Assembly (NCBI GenBank): GCA_049314515.1
Contig: JBMOEY010000001.1
Coordinates: 25,709-89,708 of the forward strand
Direction: 5' to 3'
Length of the DNA: 64,000 nucleotides
Source of the DNA: RFQD01 sp049314515
Lineage (GTDB): Bacteria; Actinomycetota; Actinomycetes; Actinomycetales; Microbacteriaceae
A program made the translations under genes and the position numbers. The notes below the pieces were generated by a model, which saw only the letters and a list, made by a program, of their open reading frames with translations, made no database searches and had not been told where the DNA came from. Positions 1 through 9,239 of the stretch are shown one piece after another. Within the stretch, counting starts at the first letter, position 1, and every line of letters begins with the position of its first letter.

Positions 1-329
1 CCCGCATCAAGCAATCGCGCGACATCCTCAACAGTGCGCACTCCCCCGCCCACAGTCAGCGGAATGAACACTTGCTCCGCCGTTCGTGAAACCACGTCGT
101 ACATTGTGTCCCGGCCCTCAATCGTTGCCGACACATCGAGAAACGTTAGTTCGTCGGCACCTTCCTCGTAGTACCGGGCAGCCAGCTCGACCGGGTCACC
201 TTGATCTCGCAGGTTCCGGAAATTGACTCCTTTGACCACTCTCCCGTCCGAGACGTCTAAGCACGGAATGACACGGACGGCCAGCCCGTCTCTATTCGGT
301 GACGTATCCGCTAACGATGACTTTTCCAC
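1..329 (-). CDS. hisF: Imidazole glycerol phosphate synthase subunit HisF (partial, N-terminal part)
   Basis: The cyclase subunit of imidazole glycerol phosphate synthase, which with HisH converts PRFAR and ammonia to IGP and AICAR in histidine synthesis. Only about 109 N-terminal codons lie in the window; the 3' end is beyond base 1. The translation shows the family's opening strand (AVRVIPCLDVSDGRVVKGVNF, with the catalytic Asp of CLDV), then DPVELAARYYEEGADELTFLD and the GGGVRTVEDV phosphate-binding stretch of the TIM barrel. The only in-frame start after the upstream stop is GTG at 329, giving about 16 extra residues before AVRVIP. It begins 8 bases after the hisG stop, so it is translated with hisG. 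Confidence 0.93.
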   Translation of the reverse strand, partial: MEKSSLADTSPNRDGLAVRVIPCLDVSDGRVVKGVNFRNLRDQGDPVELAARYYEEGADELTFLDVSATIEGRDTMYDVVSRTAEQVFIPLTVGGGVRTVEDVARLLDA

Positions 330-337
330 TGCGGCTA

Positions 338-1177
338 TCACAGTCGCGCCGCGTGAATTGCGCTGACGAGTATTGCGCGCGCACCCAAATCGTAAAGCTC
401 ATCCATCACCTGGTTTTGATCGGCTCGCGGGACCATCACTCGCACGGCTACCCAGTTCGGATCATGCAGTGGCGAGACCGTAGGAGATTCGATACCTGGC
501 GCAATTGCACAGGCTCGGTCAAGGAGCTCCCGAGGACAGTCGTAATCCATCAAGACGAATTGTTGCGCAACGAGGACCCCGTTGAGTCGCCTGTGCAACG
601 TTGAAATGCCCGGATTTTCCGAGTTCGCTGAAATTAACACCGCGACCGACTCCAGAATGACCGGACCAAATATCTCAAGCCCCGCCTTTCGCAGCGTCGA
701 GCCCGTTGACACGACATCTGCGACCGCATCTGCAACACCGAGGCGCACTGCGGATTCCACCGCGCCATCCAAGGAGATCAATGTCACGGAAACGCCGTGC
801 ATTGCGAGAAACCCACCGACCAGACCTGGATAGCTCGTTGCAACTCGGGCACCCTCGAGCTGAGCGAGTTGCGAAAACGAGCCGGATGGTCCGGCAAATC
901 GAAATGTGGACTCTCCGAATCCCAACTCCGCTATAACCGAGGCCTCCGATGAGCTGTCCAGGAGTAGATCTCGACCCGTGATTCCGACATCAAGAGCGCC
1001 CGAACCAACATAAGTTGCAATGTCCCTCGGCCGGAGATAGAAAAACTCCGCGTCATTACGCTCATCGATGACGTGCAACTCTCGAGGGTCCCGCCGACCG
1101 CTGTAACCTGCCTCCGCGAGCATCTCAAAGGCCGCGTCGGCCAATGACCCTTTGTTGGGAACCGCAATTCGAAGCAT
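338..1177 (-). CDS. hisG: ATP phosphoribosyltransferase HisG (long form)
   Basis: Catalyses the first committed step of histidine synthesis, joining ATP and PRPP to phosphoribosyl-ATP. At 279 residues it is the long HisG form, with a C-terminal ACT-like regulatory domain (about residues 210-279) that usually mediates histidine feedback inhibition, so no HisZ partner is expected. The PRPP-binding signature is visible around residues 149-165 (ADAVADVVSTGSTLRKAG), and the N-terminus LRIAVPNKGSLADAAFEML is typical. It starts at ATG 1177, 12 bases after the hisE stop, and is followed at 8 bases by hisF. These three genes form a his unit at the downstream end of the long minus-strand run. Confidence 0.97.
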   Translation of the reverse strand: MLRIAVPNKGSLADAAFEMLAEAGYSGRRDPRELHVIDERNDAEFFYLRPRDIATYVGSGALDVGITGRDLLLDSSSEASVIAELGFGESTFRFAGPSGSFSQLAQLEGARVATSYPGLVGGFLAMHGVSVTLISLDGAVESAVRLGVADAVADVVSTGSTLRKAGLEIFGPVILESVAVLISANSENPGISTLHRRLNGVLVAQQFVLMDYDCPRELLDRACAIAPGIESPTVSPLHDPNWVAVRVMVPRADQNQVMDELYDLGARAILVSAIHAARL

Positions 1178-1189
1178 CAGAAACTTTCG

Positions 1190-1453
1190 CTAGAGAAACT
1201 TATTTACATCGTCGAGCGAGAGACCGCGAGCCAACATGAGAACTTGAAGGTGATAGAGAAGTTGAGAAATTTCTTCTGCCACTCGTTCTGGTGATTCGTA
1301 CTCGGCTGCCATCCAGACTTCAGCAGCCTCTTCGATGACCTTTTTCCCGATCGCGTGAACCCCTGCATCAAACTCAACAACGGTTCGTGAGCCATCGCGC
1401 CGCGTTTCAACAGCCTCCTGGAGCTCTTCGAATAGCCGGTCAAACGTTTTCAC
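1190..1453 (-). CDS. hisE: Phosphoribosyl-ATP pyrophosphatase HisE
   Basis: Hydrolyses phosphoribosyl-ATP to phosphoribosyl-AMP, the second step of histidine synthesis. About 87 residues: the all-alpha MazG-like fold is shown by GKKVIEEAAEVWMAAEYES and AEEISQLLYHLQVLM, whose clustered acidic residues (EExxE and ExxQ/D) bind metal. I chose GTG 1453 because it yields VKTFDRLFEEL at the N-terminus, where actinobacterial HisE proteins begin. A GTG at 1504 would add 17 residues with no family counterpart. HisE is separate from HisI here, as in other actinobacteria. It sits between rpe and hisG, 67 bases from the rpe stop. Confidence 0.94.
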   Translation of the reverse strand: MKTFDRLFEELQEAVETRRDGSRTVVEFDAGVHAIGKKVIEEAAEVWMAAEYESPERVAEEISQLLYHLQVLMLARGLSLDDVNKFL

Positions 1454-1520
1454 GTCATAAGGGTATCGTGCTGACCGGTGCCTTTGAATCGCCCCAAAAG
1501 GCACGGTGCTGAGTGAGCCA

Positions 1521-2177
1521 TCAATGGGAATGCTGAGTTTGCGCTCTCAGAGCGGCAATCGCAGTTTCGGGGTCCCCGCCGTTGAAAACACTTGAACCGG
1601 CCACAAAGGTGTCGGCTCCGTGTGATGACGCAAGCTCGATTGTGTCCAGTGTGATACCACCATCGACTTGAAGCCAAATTGCCGACTTCATATGGTTTGC
1701 GGTCGCGCGCAGGGCATCGAGCTTCGGCATGACCGACTCAATGAAAGATTGACCCCCGAATCCAGGTTCCACGGTCATGACCAGGAATTGATCGAATTCG
1801 TCGAGAAGCTCCAAATACGGCTCAACCGGAGTTGCGGGCTTTATTGCTAGACCACATCGCGCACCCCGAGCTCGGATGGCACGTGCGAGAGAGACAGGGT
1901 CATCGGAAGCCTCGGCATGAAAGGTGACCGACGCACACCCTAGCTCGGCGTAACCGAGACCGTAAGAATCGACTCGGTCAATCATGAGATGGACATCAAG
2001 AGGAATGGGCGACACTGCTTGAATTCTCTCGACCATTTGAGGACCAAACGTGAGGTTCGGAACGAAATGATTGTCCATTACATCGACATGCACGAAATCT
2101 GCTGTTGCGATTGCTTCTAAGTCACGCTGCATATTCACGAAATCTGCGGCCAGAATGCTGGGATTAATGCGAACCAT
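1521..2177 (-). CDS. rpe: Ribulose-phosphate 3-epimerase
   Basis: Interconverts ribulose 5-phosphate and xylulose 5-phosphate in the pentose phosphate pathway. 218 residues, full length for this TIM-barrel family. Visible family motifs are INPSILAADFVNMQRDLE at the N-terminus, VDVMDNHFVPNLTFGP (metal and substrate ligands His and Asp), DVHLMI, VMTVEPGFGGQSFI and VDGGITLDTI with the second catalytic Asp. It starts 9 bases after rsmB; in actinobacteria rpe often follows fmt-rsmB, so the arrangement is ordinary. Confidence 0.97.
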   Translation of the reverse strand: MVRINPSILAADFVNMQRDLEAIATADFVHVDVMDNHFVPNLTFGPQMVERIQAVSPIPLDVHLMIDRVDSYGLGYAELGCASVTFHAEASDDPVSLARAIRARGARCGLAIKPATPVEPYLELLDEFDQFLVMTVEPGFGGQSFIESVMPKLDALRATANHMKSAIWLQVDGGITLDTIELASSHGADTFVAGSSVFNGGDPETAIAALRAQTQHSH

Positions 2178-2186
2178 GACATGACT

Positions 2187-3572
2187 CTATTCAGCACGAG
2201 TGAGTAGTGCGATAAACATTGCGTCCGTGCCGTGCCTATGAGGCCAAAACTGAGTAGATCTATCGGGTCCACGCACGTCGATAGGAGTGCGCACTATTCG
2301 CGCCAGAGTCTCCCGAGTATCTAGCTCCGTCACCGCAGGTTGCTCTTTCAGCAATCGATTGACGATGCCGCGAGTTTCAACAAGGTGAGGCGAGCACGTG
2401 ACATAGGCCAGTACTCCACCCGGTCGGAGAGCGGAGATTCCGCTTCGCAGAAGTTCCAATTGCAGGGCGGAAAGCGTTGCCACATCCTGCGGCGTGCGGC
2501 GCCAACGAGCTTCGGGTCGACGGCGCAGAGCACCGAGCCCTGAACACGGAGCATCGACGAGCACGCGATCGAAGGTATCTGGATGCATGGTTCCGATATC
2601 TCGGCCGTCTTCAACGAGAACTTGTACGTGAGGAAAGCGAGCTACTGAATCACGCACCAAGTCGGCTCGGTGCGGAGAGAACTCATTGGCAACAATCGCG
2701 ACGCCCGTGTCCATCGTTTCCGCGGCCATGAGGGCGGTCTTGCCCCCAGGGCCAGCGCACAGATCGAGCCATCGCTCGTCAGAACGAATGGGTCTCCATC
2801 GCGTCAACAGCAGAGCGGCGAGTTGAGAGCCCTCATCCTGTATTCGCACATCCCCACGGCGGACGGCTTCGATGGCGTGCGGATCGCCCCCGACCAATGT
2901 GAGCGCTCGTGGGGAGTACAAGCCCTCCCTCGTCTGGGCTATATCTTCGGACCCAATCAGACGCGCGAGCGAGACAAGGGCGGGTCGGTTATCTGCGATG
3001 AGGAGGTCAACGATTTCGTCCGAACTGTCTTCGTGCGCGAGGGCAGTTTTTAGAGCACGAACAACCCATTCCGGATGACTGTGAATGACCGCAAGGTGTT
3101 CATCGATCGAGCGACCTGCCGAGATTGCCGCTATCCAATGATCCCGGGTGCGTTCCGTGATGCGACGCATGACGGCGTTAGTGAAACCAGCAGCACTGGA
3201 ACCAGCATTCCGACGTGCTAACAGAACGGACTCGTTGACCACGGCGTGCGGCGGCGTTTCCAGGAGGAGCCACTGATGAGAACCTAACCGCAGAATGTCC
3301 AAAATTGTGTCGTCAATTTCTGTCACCTGTCTATCGGCAGCGACAGTAATCACGGCGTCATAAAATCCCTGCATGCGAAGGGTTCCATATGCGAGTTCAG
3401 TGGCGAATGCCGCGTCCGAGGGGCCCAAACTTGATTTACGCAAGAGCGATTGCAATTCGAGATTTGCATATGCGTCGCGGCTGTGCACGGCCCGCAGAAC
3501 TTCGAGCGCCACCGTTCGTGACGTTTGATTCTTGGACTTTGCTGCGGCTGAGCGCCGTGGAGTGTCACTCAT
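2187..3572 (-). CDS. rsmB: 16S rRNA (cytosine-967-C5)-methyltransferase RsmB
   Basis: SAM-dependent m5C methyltransferase acting on small-subunit rRNA. 461 residues. An N-terminal NusB-like RNA-binding domain spans about residues 18-150 (RTVALEVLRAVHSRDAYANLEL...). The Rossmann methyltransferase domain follows, with the SAM motif LDLCAGPGGKTALM at 269-282. The two cysteines of the RsmB mechanism are in DAPCSGLG (Cys343) and VTCSP (Cys393). It overlaps fmt by 4 bases, so the two are translationally coupled. The exact rRNA position is inferred from the family, not visible here. Confidence 0.95.
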   Translation of the reverse strand: MSDTPRRSAAAKSKNQTSRTVALEVLRAVHSRDAYANLELQSLLRKSSLGPSDAAFATELAYGTLRMQGFYDAVITVAADRQVTEIDDTILDILRLGSHQWLLLETPPHAVVNESVLLARRNAGSSAAGFTNAVMRRITERTRDHWIAAISAGRSIDEHLAVIHSHPEWVVRALKTALAHEDSSDEIVDLLIADNRPALVSLARLIGSEDIAQTREGLYSPRALTLVGGDPHAIEAVRRGDVRIQDEGSQLAALLLTRWRPIRSDERWLDLCAGPGGKTALMAAETMDTGVAIVANEFSPHRADLVRDSVARFPHVQVLVEDGRDIGTMHPDTFDRVLVDAPCSGLGALRRRPEARWRRTPQDVATLSALQLELLRSGISALRPGGVLAYVTCSPHLVETRGIVNRLLKEQPAVTELDTRETLARIVRTPIDVRGPDRSTQFWPHRHGTDAMFIALLTRAE

Positions 3573-4483
3573 GAGAAAGACCAGACCGCGACAGAATGGA
3601 TTCCGCGCACCCAGTCCACGGCCCGCATTGCGGATTTACCGGCTGGCTGAACACGTCGTAATTCGAGTGCGCCTTGCTTCAGTCCAATCAGAACATGGCC
3701 GTTAGCGACCACAAGGCGACCCATTGGAACCGCGACCTCGTACTCGGGCGCGCAGTCAAGAATCTTGATTCGACCCGATGACGACTCAATCCAAGCACCC
3801 GGTTCGGGAGTGACGGCACGAAAAAGGTTGTAGACCGAATCAACGACGTTGTTGGCGACCAGTTGAGACTGTGTCGAGGAAAGTTTGGGTGCGTAAGTGG
3901 CTGGCCCTACTTGTGGAACAGCAACGACCTCTCCCGCGCGAAGCGACGAAACCACGTCGCTCACGAGGGCGGCCCCGTCAACACTCAAGCGTCTCAGCGC
4001 ACTACCGGCCGTTTCATGCGCCCCGAGTGGGAATGTGCCCGTGGCTAGCACATCTCCGGCGTCTAATTGCTCGACGAGACGGAATATTGTGACATGGGAG
4101 GCCGACGAACCGGACATGATTTCGTGCTGAAGGGGTGATGCACCCCGCCATTGAGGGAGATGAGAAAAATGAAGGTTTATCCAGCCCAAGCGGGGAACAT
4201 CTAATCCATTTCGGGGAATGAGTCCGCCGAACGCCACGACAACGCCCAGATCTGGCTGCAGACGGGAAAGTTCAGCGAGCACACTTGAATCAAACTTGGA
4301 CGACTTGAGTGTCAAAATTCCTAGCTCGTGTGCTCGTCGCGCTACAACTGAAGGCGTCATTTCACGCTTGCGCCCGTGCGGGGCATCGGGCCGCGTTAAG
4401 ACCGCCACCACGTCATGCTCTGAAACGAGTCGTTCGAGCGTAGGAATGGCGACCTCGGGGGTTCCGGCAAAAACAATCTTCAT
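3569..4483 (-). CDS. fmt: Methionyl-tRNA formyltransferase
   Basis: Transfers a formyl group from 10-formyl-THF to initiator Met-tRNA. 304 residues, normal length. The N-terminal formyltransferase domain starts with MKIVFAGTPEVAIPTLERL. The catalytic pair lies in NLHFSHLPQWRGASP, with Asn103 and His105 and the SxLPxxRG loop. A C-terminal OB-like tRNA-binding domain follows from about residue 205. It overlaps priA by 4 bases upstream and rsmB by 4 bases downstream, giving a tightly coupled priA-fmt-rsmB segment. Confidence 0.97.
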   Translation of the reverse strand: MKIVFAGTPEVAIPTLERLVSEHDVVAVLTRPDAPHGRKREMTPSVVARRAHELGILTLKSSKFDSSVLAELSRLQPDLGVVVAFGGLIPRNGLDVPRLGWINLHFSHLPQWRGASPLQHEIMSGSSASHVTIFRLVEQLDAGDVLATGTFPLGAHETAGSALRRLSVDGAALVSDVVSSLRAGEVVAVPQVGPATYAPKLSSTQSQLVANNVVDSVYNLFRAVTPEPGAWIESSSGRIKILDCAPEYEVAVPMGRLVVANGHVLIGLKQGALELRRVQPAGKSAMRAVDWVRGIHSVAVWSFS

Positions 4484-6459
4484 GAAAGCGTGTCCCCCAG
4501 CTCAGCGTCATCCATTCGAATGCGAAGTCGAACGACCCGCTCGGTTCGAGCCTCTCCGGCACGGCGTCGCACACTCTTAGTCGCCGTCGTGACGATACTC
4601 GCCCGGAGGGCAGATGCCACACGCTCGCCGTGTCGATAATCAAACACCACGAAGGCACGAGAACTGTCTGCCAGAGTCGTTGGGCCCATGATCCGAGTGT
4701 TCGATATTCCCCGCACTGCATCGCACGCCGATGCCACCTCGGCAGATGGGCCTGTGATGGACGCAACGCGACGAATGGGGGGCAGCCCCAGCGCACGACG
4801 CTCGTTGAGTTGACGCCGAGCGAATCCGCGAAGATCCCACGAAGCGACTGTGCGACCGAGATCGGCGCCTGCCCCCACGAGATAACAGGTCGCACCCGCT
4901 CGCGAAAGCGCCAGGGCATTACACCAGTGCCGGAGCGCCACTTCGTCAACGCGAAGCCCGGACCGAGAACGGTAGACCTCACCGTCTAAAACAACGACGC
5001 ACAAGTAGCCACCCTCGGCAGCGGGCTCAGCGCCGGGTGTTGATATAACGAGGCACGGAGTATTGGCAACCGATTGAACGGGGTGTGACCCATCCGACAC
5101 GATGATCTTTGTGTTGGGAAACGCCCGACCGAGGTCTTCAGCCGTTCTTTCACTCCCCGAAGAAACGATCCGAAGTTGACTGGATGCACAGTCCGGACAC
5201 TTCCACCTTGACGCGAGTGCGCCACACCACTGACAGCTGGGCGGAGTAGTTGCCGTCGCTTGAGCAAGTGGACCCGAGCACTCCGGGCAGCTTGCCCGAA
5301 CTCGGCACTTGTTACACGCCAAGGACGGGGCGTAACCCGCACGTGCAACCTGAAGCAGCACCGGGCCCTTCGTGCTTTGTTCTCGAGCGTGAGCCCACGC
5401 CACGCTGGGGATTCTGGCGCGCGCTCCTTCTGTGACGAGTGAATCCGTCGGAATGACAGTTGGGAGATCTCTCTTCTTTGATGTCCACTCAGTCGCAAAA
5501 CCAAGCGCAACGAGTCGTTCCACGTCGGTAGAAACTGCGTGACCGGCAAATACCAGGCGAGCGGAGGTGAGTTGCGCAGCGATCAGTGCTACGTCACGGG
5601 CGTGGGCATAGGGCGCAAGCGGTTCAGTCAGCAGCGAATCACCGTCATCCCACATGACAATGAGACCGAGGTTATGTGCCGGAGCGTAAAGCGACGACCG
5701 ATTTCCGAGAACAATGGTCGGCTCGCGCTCAAGAATGCGAAGGTAGGCGGCGTAACGCTCTCCCCCAGACTGCCGCGAATCTGTTCGAACGACTGCCTCA
5801 CTCACACCGAGAGAAGCCAGGGCGCGCATCATGTCATCACTTTCTCGATAGGACGGCACAGCGATGATGGTCGACTCGTCCCGTTTCAACGACTCGACGG
5901 CGGCGGCAGCAACAGGGACTGTCCAGGACGGAACATCTCCGGATTCCGTAGCGAGCATCCCGGCTGGCATCAAGACAGAGCGGCATTCGTCGTGTTGAAG
6001 ATTTGCCATTGGGCCTGAATGGTCAGCTTGTTGAACGTGTGCGGAAGCAATCTCTGCCACGCGCTTACGAGAGGCAGCCCGATTTTGGCGTGCCTCATCC
6101 GACATGAATGCCTTTTCGACGCGAGCATAACGTGGCGGAATGGCCAACCGGAGAACATCTCCCGCACTGCCTGCCTGACGGTCACTCACGCGACGCGCCA
6201 AAGCATAAAGCTGAGTGGGCAGGACAGACACACTCGTGACGACGCTGTCAATGTTTTGCAACGTTCCGGAGAACTCCGAATGGTCGACAATATTGACAAC
6301 ATAGGCGTCGATTACTCGCTTGCCCATACGCAACGGCACGCGAACTCGGCAACCAACGACCACATCCTGGTCAATTCCCCGGGGAATCGCATAGTCGAAT
6401 AGATGGTCAAGTTGTGGCAGTGGACTGTCTAACAGCACCTGTGCAATTCGCTCGGTCAT
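4480..6459 (-). CDS. priA: Primosomal protein N' (PriA-like, helicase motifs degenerate)
   Basis: PriA restarts stalled replication forks. This 659-residue protein keeps the N-terminal 3'-DNA-binding domain (about residues 1-110; VLLDSPLPQLDHLFDYAIP) and the zinc-binding cysteine cluster (CNKCRVRASCPECSG and CQWCGALASRWKCPDC, about residues 375-425). At the position of a Walker A loop the sequence reads DESTIIAVPSYRESDD, with no GxGKT, and no DEAH box follows. Actinobacterial PriA proteins are known to lack ATPase motifs, so this is a lineage trait, not a broken gene. It sits between metK and fmt; the stop-to-start gap from metK is 5 bases. Confidence 0.9.
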   Translation of the reverse strand: MTERIAQVLLDSPLPQLDHLFDYAIPRGIDQDVVVGCRVRVPLRMGKRVIDAYVVNIVDHSEFSGTLQNIDSVVTSVSVLPTQLYALARRVSDRQAGSAGDVLRLAIPPRYARVEKAFMSDEARQNRAASRKRVAEIASAHVQQADHSGPMANLQHDECRSVLMPAGMLATESGDVPSWTVPVAAAAVESLKRDESTIIAVPSYRESDDMMRALASLGVSEAVVRTDSRQSGGERYAAYLRILEREPTIVLGNRSSLYAPAHNLGLIVMWDDGDSLLTEPLAPYAHARDVALIAAQLTSARLVFAGHAVSTDVERLVALGFATEWTSKKRDLPTVIPTDSLVTEGARARIPSVAWAHAREQSTKGPVLLQVARAGYAPSLACNKCRVRASCPECSGPLAQATATTPPSCQWCGALASRWKCPDCASSQLRIVSSGSERTAEDLGRAFPNTKIIVSDGSHPVQSVANTPCLVISTPGAEPAAEGGYLCVVVLDGEVYRSRSGLRVDEVALRHWCNALALSRAGATCYLVGAGADLGRTVASWDLRGFARRQLNERRALGLPPIRRVASITGPSAEVASACDAVRGISNTRIMGPTTLADSSRAFVVFDYRHGERVASALRASIVTTATKSVRRRAGEARTERVVRLRIRMDDAELGDTLS

Positions 6460-6464
6460 GCGGA

Positions 6465-7667
6465 TTACAGTTTTGCGGCGCGACGAAGCTCATCAGATTT
6501 CACGGTTGTGTCCTCCCACGTGAACTCCGGGAGATCACGCCCGAAATGTCCGTATGTAGCCGTTTTTTGGTAAATCGGGCGCAGTAGGTCGAGGTCACGG
6601 ATTATTGCCGCTGGTCTCAAATCGAAGACGTCACGAAGCGCATGCGCGATCTTCTCGTCACTGATTACCCCCGTACCGAAGGTTTCGACATAGAAGCCAA
6701 CCGGTTCGGCGATACCAATCGCGTAGGCAACCTGAACTTCGATGCGTTGAGCCAAGCCGGCTGCAACCGCGTTTTTTGCTACCCAGCGCAAAGCGTAGGC
6801 AGCAGAACGATCAACTTTTGAGGGATCTTTTCCACTAAATGCGCCACCCCCGTGCCGTGCCGCGCCACCGTAAGTGTCAACGATGATCTTTCGACCAGTT
6901 AGACCTGCGTCTGACCCAGGGCCACCCTCCACGAATGAGCCGACCGGGTTGACCAAGATTCGAGTTGCGGACGTGTCGATATTCGGGACGAGTCGAAGAA
7001 CGTCGCGAATGACCACTTCTTCAACCTCGTTGCGCAGCACGTCTAAGGACACAACATCACTCGGTGCGTGCTGTGTCGAGATGAGGACAGTATCAACCGT
7101 CATCGGAACATTGCCGTCGTATCCAATGGTGACTTGGGTCTTTCCGTCAGGTCGCAAGTACGTGAGTTCACCCGACTTTCGGGCACGCGCGAGGCGTTCA
7201 CTGAGTCGGTGAGCTAGCCAAATTGGCATCGGCATCAATGTCGGCGATTCGCTGGTGGCGTACCCGAACATGATGCCTTGGTCACCCGCTCCCAGCTTGT
7301 TCGGGTCTGTCGTGGCGCTTCCCGCTTCCACATCTTGAATGACCTTGTTGGCAATCTCGGCGGATTGCGCTCCGATCGCAACATTGACGCCACAGCTTCG
7401 GCCATCGAAGCCCACGTCACTGGACACGTAGCCAATGTCGGTAATCGTCTTTCGAACGATGTCGGGAATTTCGACGTAACCGTCGTCAATCGTTACCTCT
7501 CCCGCAACCTGAACTAAACCGCGCGTGACAAGCGTCTCGATCGCAACGCGCGCAACTCGGTCTTCCGATAGAAAAGCATCGAGCAGTGCATCCGATACCT
7601 GATCACAGACTTTGTCTGGATGGCCCTCAGTGACTGATTCAGAGGTGAAAAAACGTAAACCGCTCAT
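6465..7667 (-). CDS. metK: S-adenosylmethionine synthase
   Basis: Makes SAM from methionine and ATP. 400 residues, full length. N-terminal LRFFTSESVTEGHPDKVCDQVSDALLDA carries the ATP- and metal-binding His and Asp. Further signatures are GAGDQGIMFGYA and the glycine-rich GGGAFSGKDPSKVDRSAAYALRW loop. A clear SD-like stretch (GGAAGG) precedes ATG 7667. The 86-base gap to coaBC has no SAM-riboswitch-like structure that I can recognise. Confidence 0.98.
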   Translation of the reverse strand: MSGLRFFTSESVTEGHPDKVCDQVSDALLDAFLSEDRVARVAIETLVTRGLVQVAGEVTIDDGYVEIPDIVRKTITDIGYVSSDVGFDGRSCGVNVAIGAQSAEIANKVIQDVEAGSATTDPNKLGAGDQGIMFGYATSESPTLMPMPIWLAHRLSERLARARKSGELTYLRPDGKTQVTIGYDGNVPMTVDTVLISTQHAPSDVVSLDVLRNEVEEVVIRDVLRLVPNIDTSATRILVNPVGSFVEGGPGSDAGLTGRKIIVDTYGGAARHGGGAFSGKDPSKVDRSAAYALRWVAKNAVAAGLAQRIEVQVAYAIGIAEPVGFYVETFGTGVISDEKIAHALRDVFDLRPAAIIRDLDLLRPIYQKTATYGHFGRDLPEFTWEDTTVKSDELRRAAKL

Positions 7668-7753
7668 GGTATTCCTTCCACAGATGGCGCATGTCGTTGC
7701 ACGACTGCGCGATGACCTCTGGCATGCCCCGCGTGAACGGTCTGGAACGGCAG

Positions 7754-8968
7754 TTAGACGAGTACGTCAAGAATACGATGCGCAACCGACAACTTATCGC
7801 CGCTCGCTCGAACCACCTTTTCACTGCCGCTGGAAGATGCATTTTTTTTGAGAATCGTGACTTCGTTGTGCGTCGTGCCAATGCCCGTGGACCACGAAAC
7901 CTCATTTGCCACGATCACATCACACCCCTTCCGCTGAAGTTTTTCTCGGGCGAGAGCCAGCAACTCGTTACCGCGTTCCGTTTCCGCAGCAAAACCGACC
8001 AACGTGAAAGACCGTTCTGGCATGGCTGCAAGACTCGACAGAACATCTGTCGTTTCGACGAGGGTCAACGTGCGCCCCGACTCAGAACGCGACTTCTTCA
8101 GTTTTTCGTCACTAACGAAATCGACACGATAGTCGGCCACCGCAGCCGCCATTATGACCACATCGTTGTCGGGTGCGAGTCGGAGCATTTCTTCCAACAT
8201 TTGGGCCGCTGTAACGGCGGGTATTGCTTCAATTCCGATTGGAACATCAACATCGAGATGCGCGTACACGAAGGTCACTTGCGCCCCTCGGGCTTGCGCT
8301 GCCCGCGCGAGAGCAACCGCCTGAGCGCCAGACGAACGATTTCCAATGAAACGGACAGGGTCAATGGGCTCGCGGGTGCCACCGCCGCTGATGAGAATTC
8401 TCCTGCCTTCAAGCGACGCTGCGTCACGTTCCGACAGAGCCGCATAACTCACGGCCACAATTTCACTGGGCTCAGCCATACGCCCAACACCCACGTCATC
8501 TCCCGTGAGGGTTCCACTGTCAGGTCCAACGACAGTCACCCCCCGGGAACGCAAGCGGGTAATATTTTCTCTCGTAGCCTCGTTCGACCACATCTCCGTG
8601 TGCATTGCCGGTGCAACAACGACATGCCCGCGCGTTGCCAGCACAACGTTGCCGAGTAAGTTTGGCGCGAGTCCAATCGCCATCTGCGCAATCGAGTTTG
8701 CCGTTGCCGGTGCAACAACGACGAGGTCCGCAGACTGACCAAGTTCAACATGCTTGACGCTAGCGACTTCATCGTACAAACCGACTGACACCGCGTTCCG
8801 GCTGAGTGCCTCAAGGGACGCGCGTCCGACGAATTCCAAGGCAGCCTCGGTGGCGACAACACGCACATCGTGCCCGTCTGACACAAAAGCCCGGATGACC
8901 CCCAAGGCCTTATAGGCGGCGATCCCACCCGTGACACCCACGACGATTCGGAGAGGCCGCGACTCCAT
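7754..8968 (-). CDS. coaBC: Bifunctional phosphopantothenoylcysteine decarboxylase / phosphopantothenate-cysteine ligase
   Basis: Carries out two consecutive steps of coenzyme A synthesis. 404 residues. The FMN-dependent CoaC half (about residues 5-175) shows GVTGGIAAYKALGVI, the NSIAQ stretch within APATANSIAQMAIGLAPNLLG, and the PAMHTEMW substrate-recognition clamp. The CoaB half (about 185-404) shows ILISGGGTREPIDPVRFIGN and the conserved NRSSG. It follows rpoZ by 11 bases; rpoZ-coaBC-metK-priA is a conserved actinobacterial order. Confidence 0.97.
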   Translation of the reverse strand: MESRPLRIVVGVTGGIAAYKALGVIRAFVSDGHDVRVVATEAALEFVGRASLEALSRNAVSVGLYDEVASVKHVELGQSADLVVVAPATANSIAQMAIGLAPNLLGNVVLATRGHVVVAPAMHTEMWSNEATRENITRLRSRGVTVVGPDSGTLTGDDVGVGRMAEPSEIVAVSYAALSERDAASLEGRRILISGGGTREPIDPVRFIGNRSSGAQAVALARAAQARGAQVTFVYAHLDVDVPIGIEAIPAVTAAQMLEEMLRLAPDNDVVIMAAAVADYRVDFVSDEKLKKSRSESGRTLTLVETTDVLSSLAAMPERSFTLVGFAAETERGNELLALAREKLQRKGCDVIVANEVSWSTGIGTTHNEVTILKKNASSSGSEKVVRASGDKLSVAHRILDVLV

Positions 8969-8979
8969 TTTGTCTCTTT

Positions 8980-9237
8980 CTATGAAGACAGCGGCGTAAT
9001 TGTGAGCTTGTCTTCGTTGATCTCTCTCAGTGCAACCGAGAGTGGCTTGTCGTCGATGTTCGAGTCTACGAGGGGTCCGACGTTGTCGTAGAGAGCGCCC
9101 TCGTGCAGATCGGAATAGTAATCGTTAATTTGACGTGCACGCTTTGCCGCAAAAATCACGAGAGCGTACTTCGAGTCGACCTTAGACAAGAGATCGTCAA
9201 TCGGAGGATTGATAATGCCTTCGTTGTTCTTTGCCAT
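8980..9237 (-). CDS. rpoZ: DNA-directed RNA polymerase subunit omega
   Basis: Small subunit that supports assembly and stability of core RNA polymerase by binding beta'. 85 residues, typical for the family. The conserved helices read IDDLLSKVDSKYALVIFAAKRARQINDYYSDL, followed by the actinobacterial segment VGPLVDSNIDDKPLSVALREINEDKLTI. It starts 2 bases after the gmk stop, an ordinary gmk-rpoZ pair. Confidence 0.97.
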   Translation of the reverse strand: MAKNNEGIINPPIDDLLSKVDSKYALVIFAAKRARQINDYYSDLHEGALYDNVGPLVDSNIDDKPLSVALREINEDKLTITPLSS

Positions 9238-9239
9238 CG

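Noticed and set aside
7668..7753. SAM riboswitch before metK
   Set aside because: The spacer overlaps the coaBC end region and shows an SD but no SAM-I, -II or -IV core pattern that I can recognise by eye.
7691..8659. 322-codon plus-strand ORF opposite coaBC
   Set aside because: No domain or start signal; coaBC on the other strand is intact.
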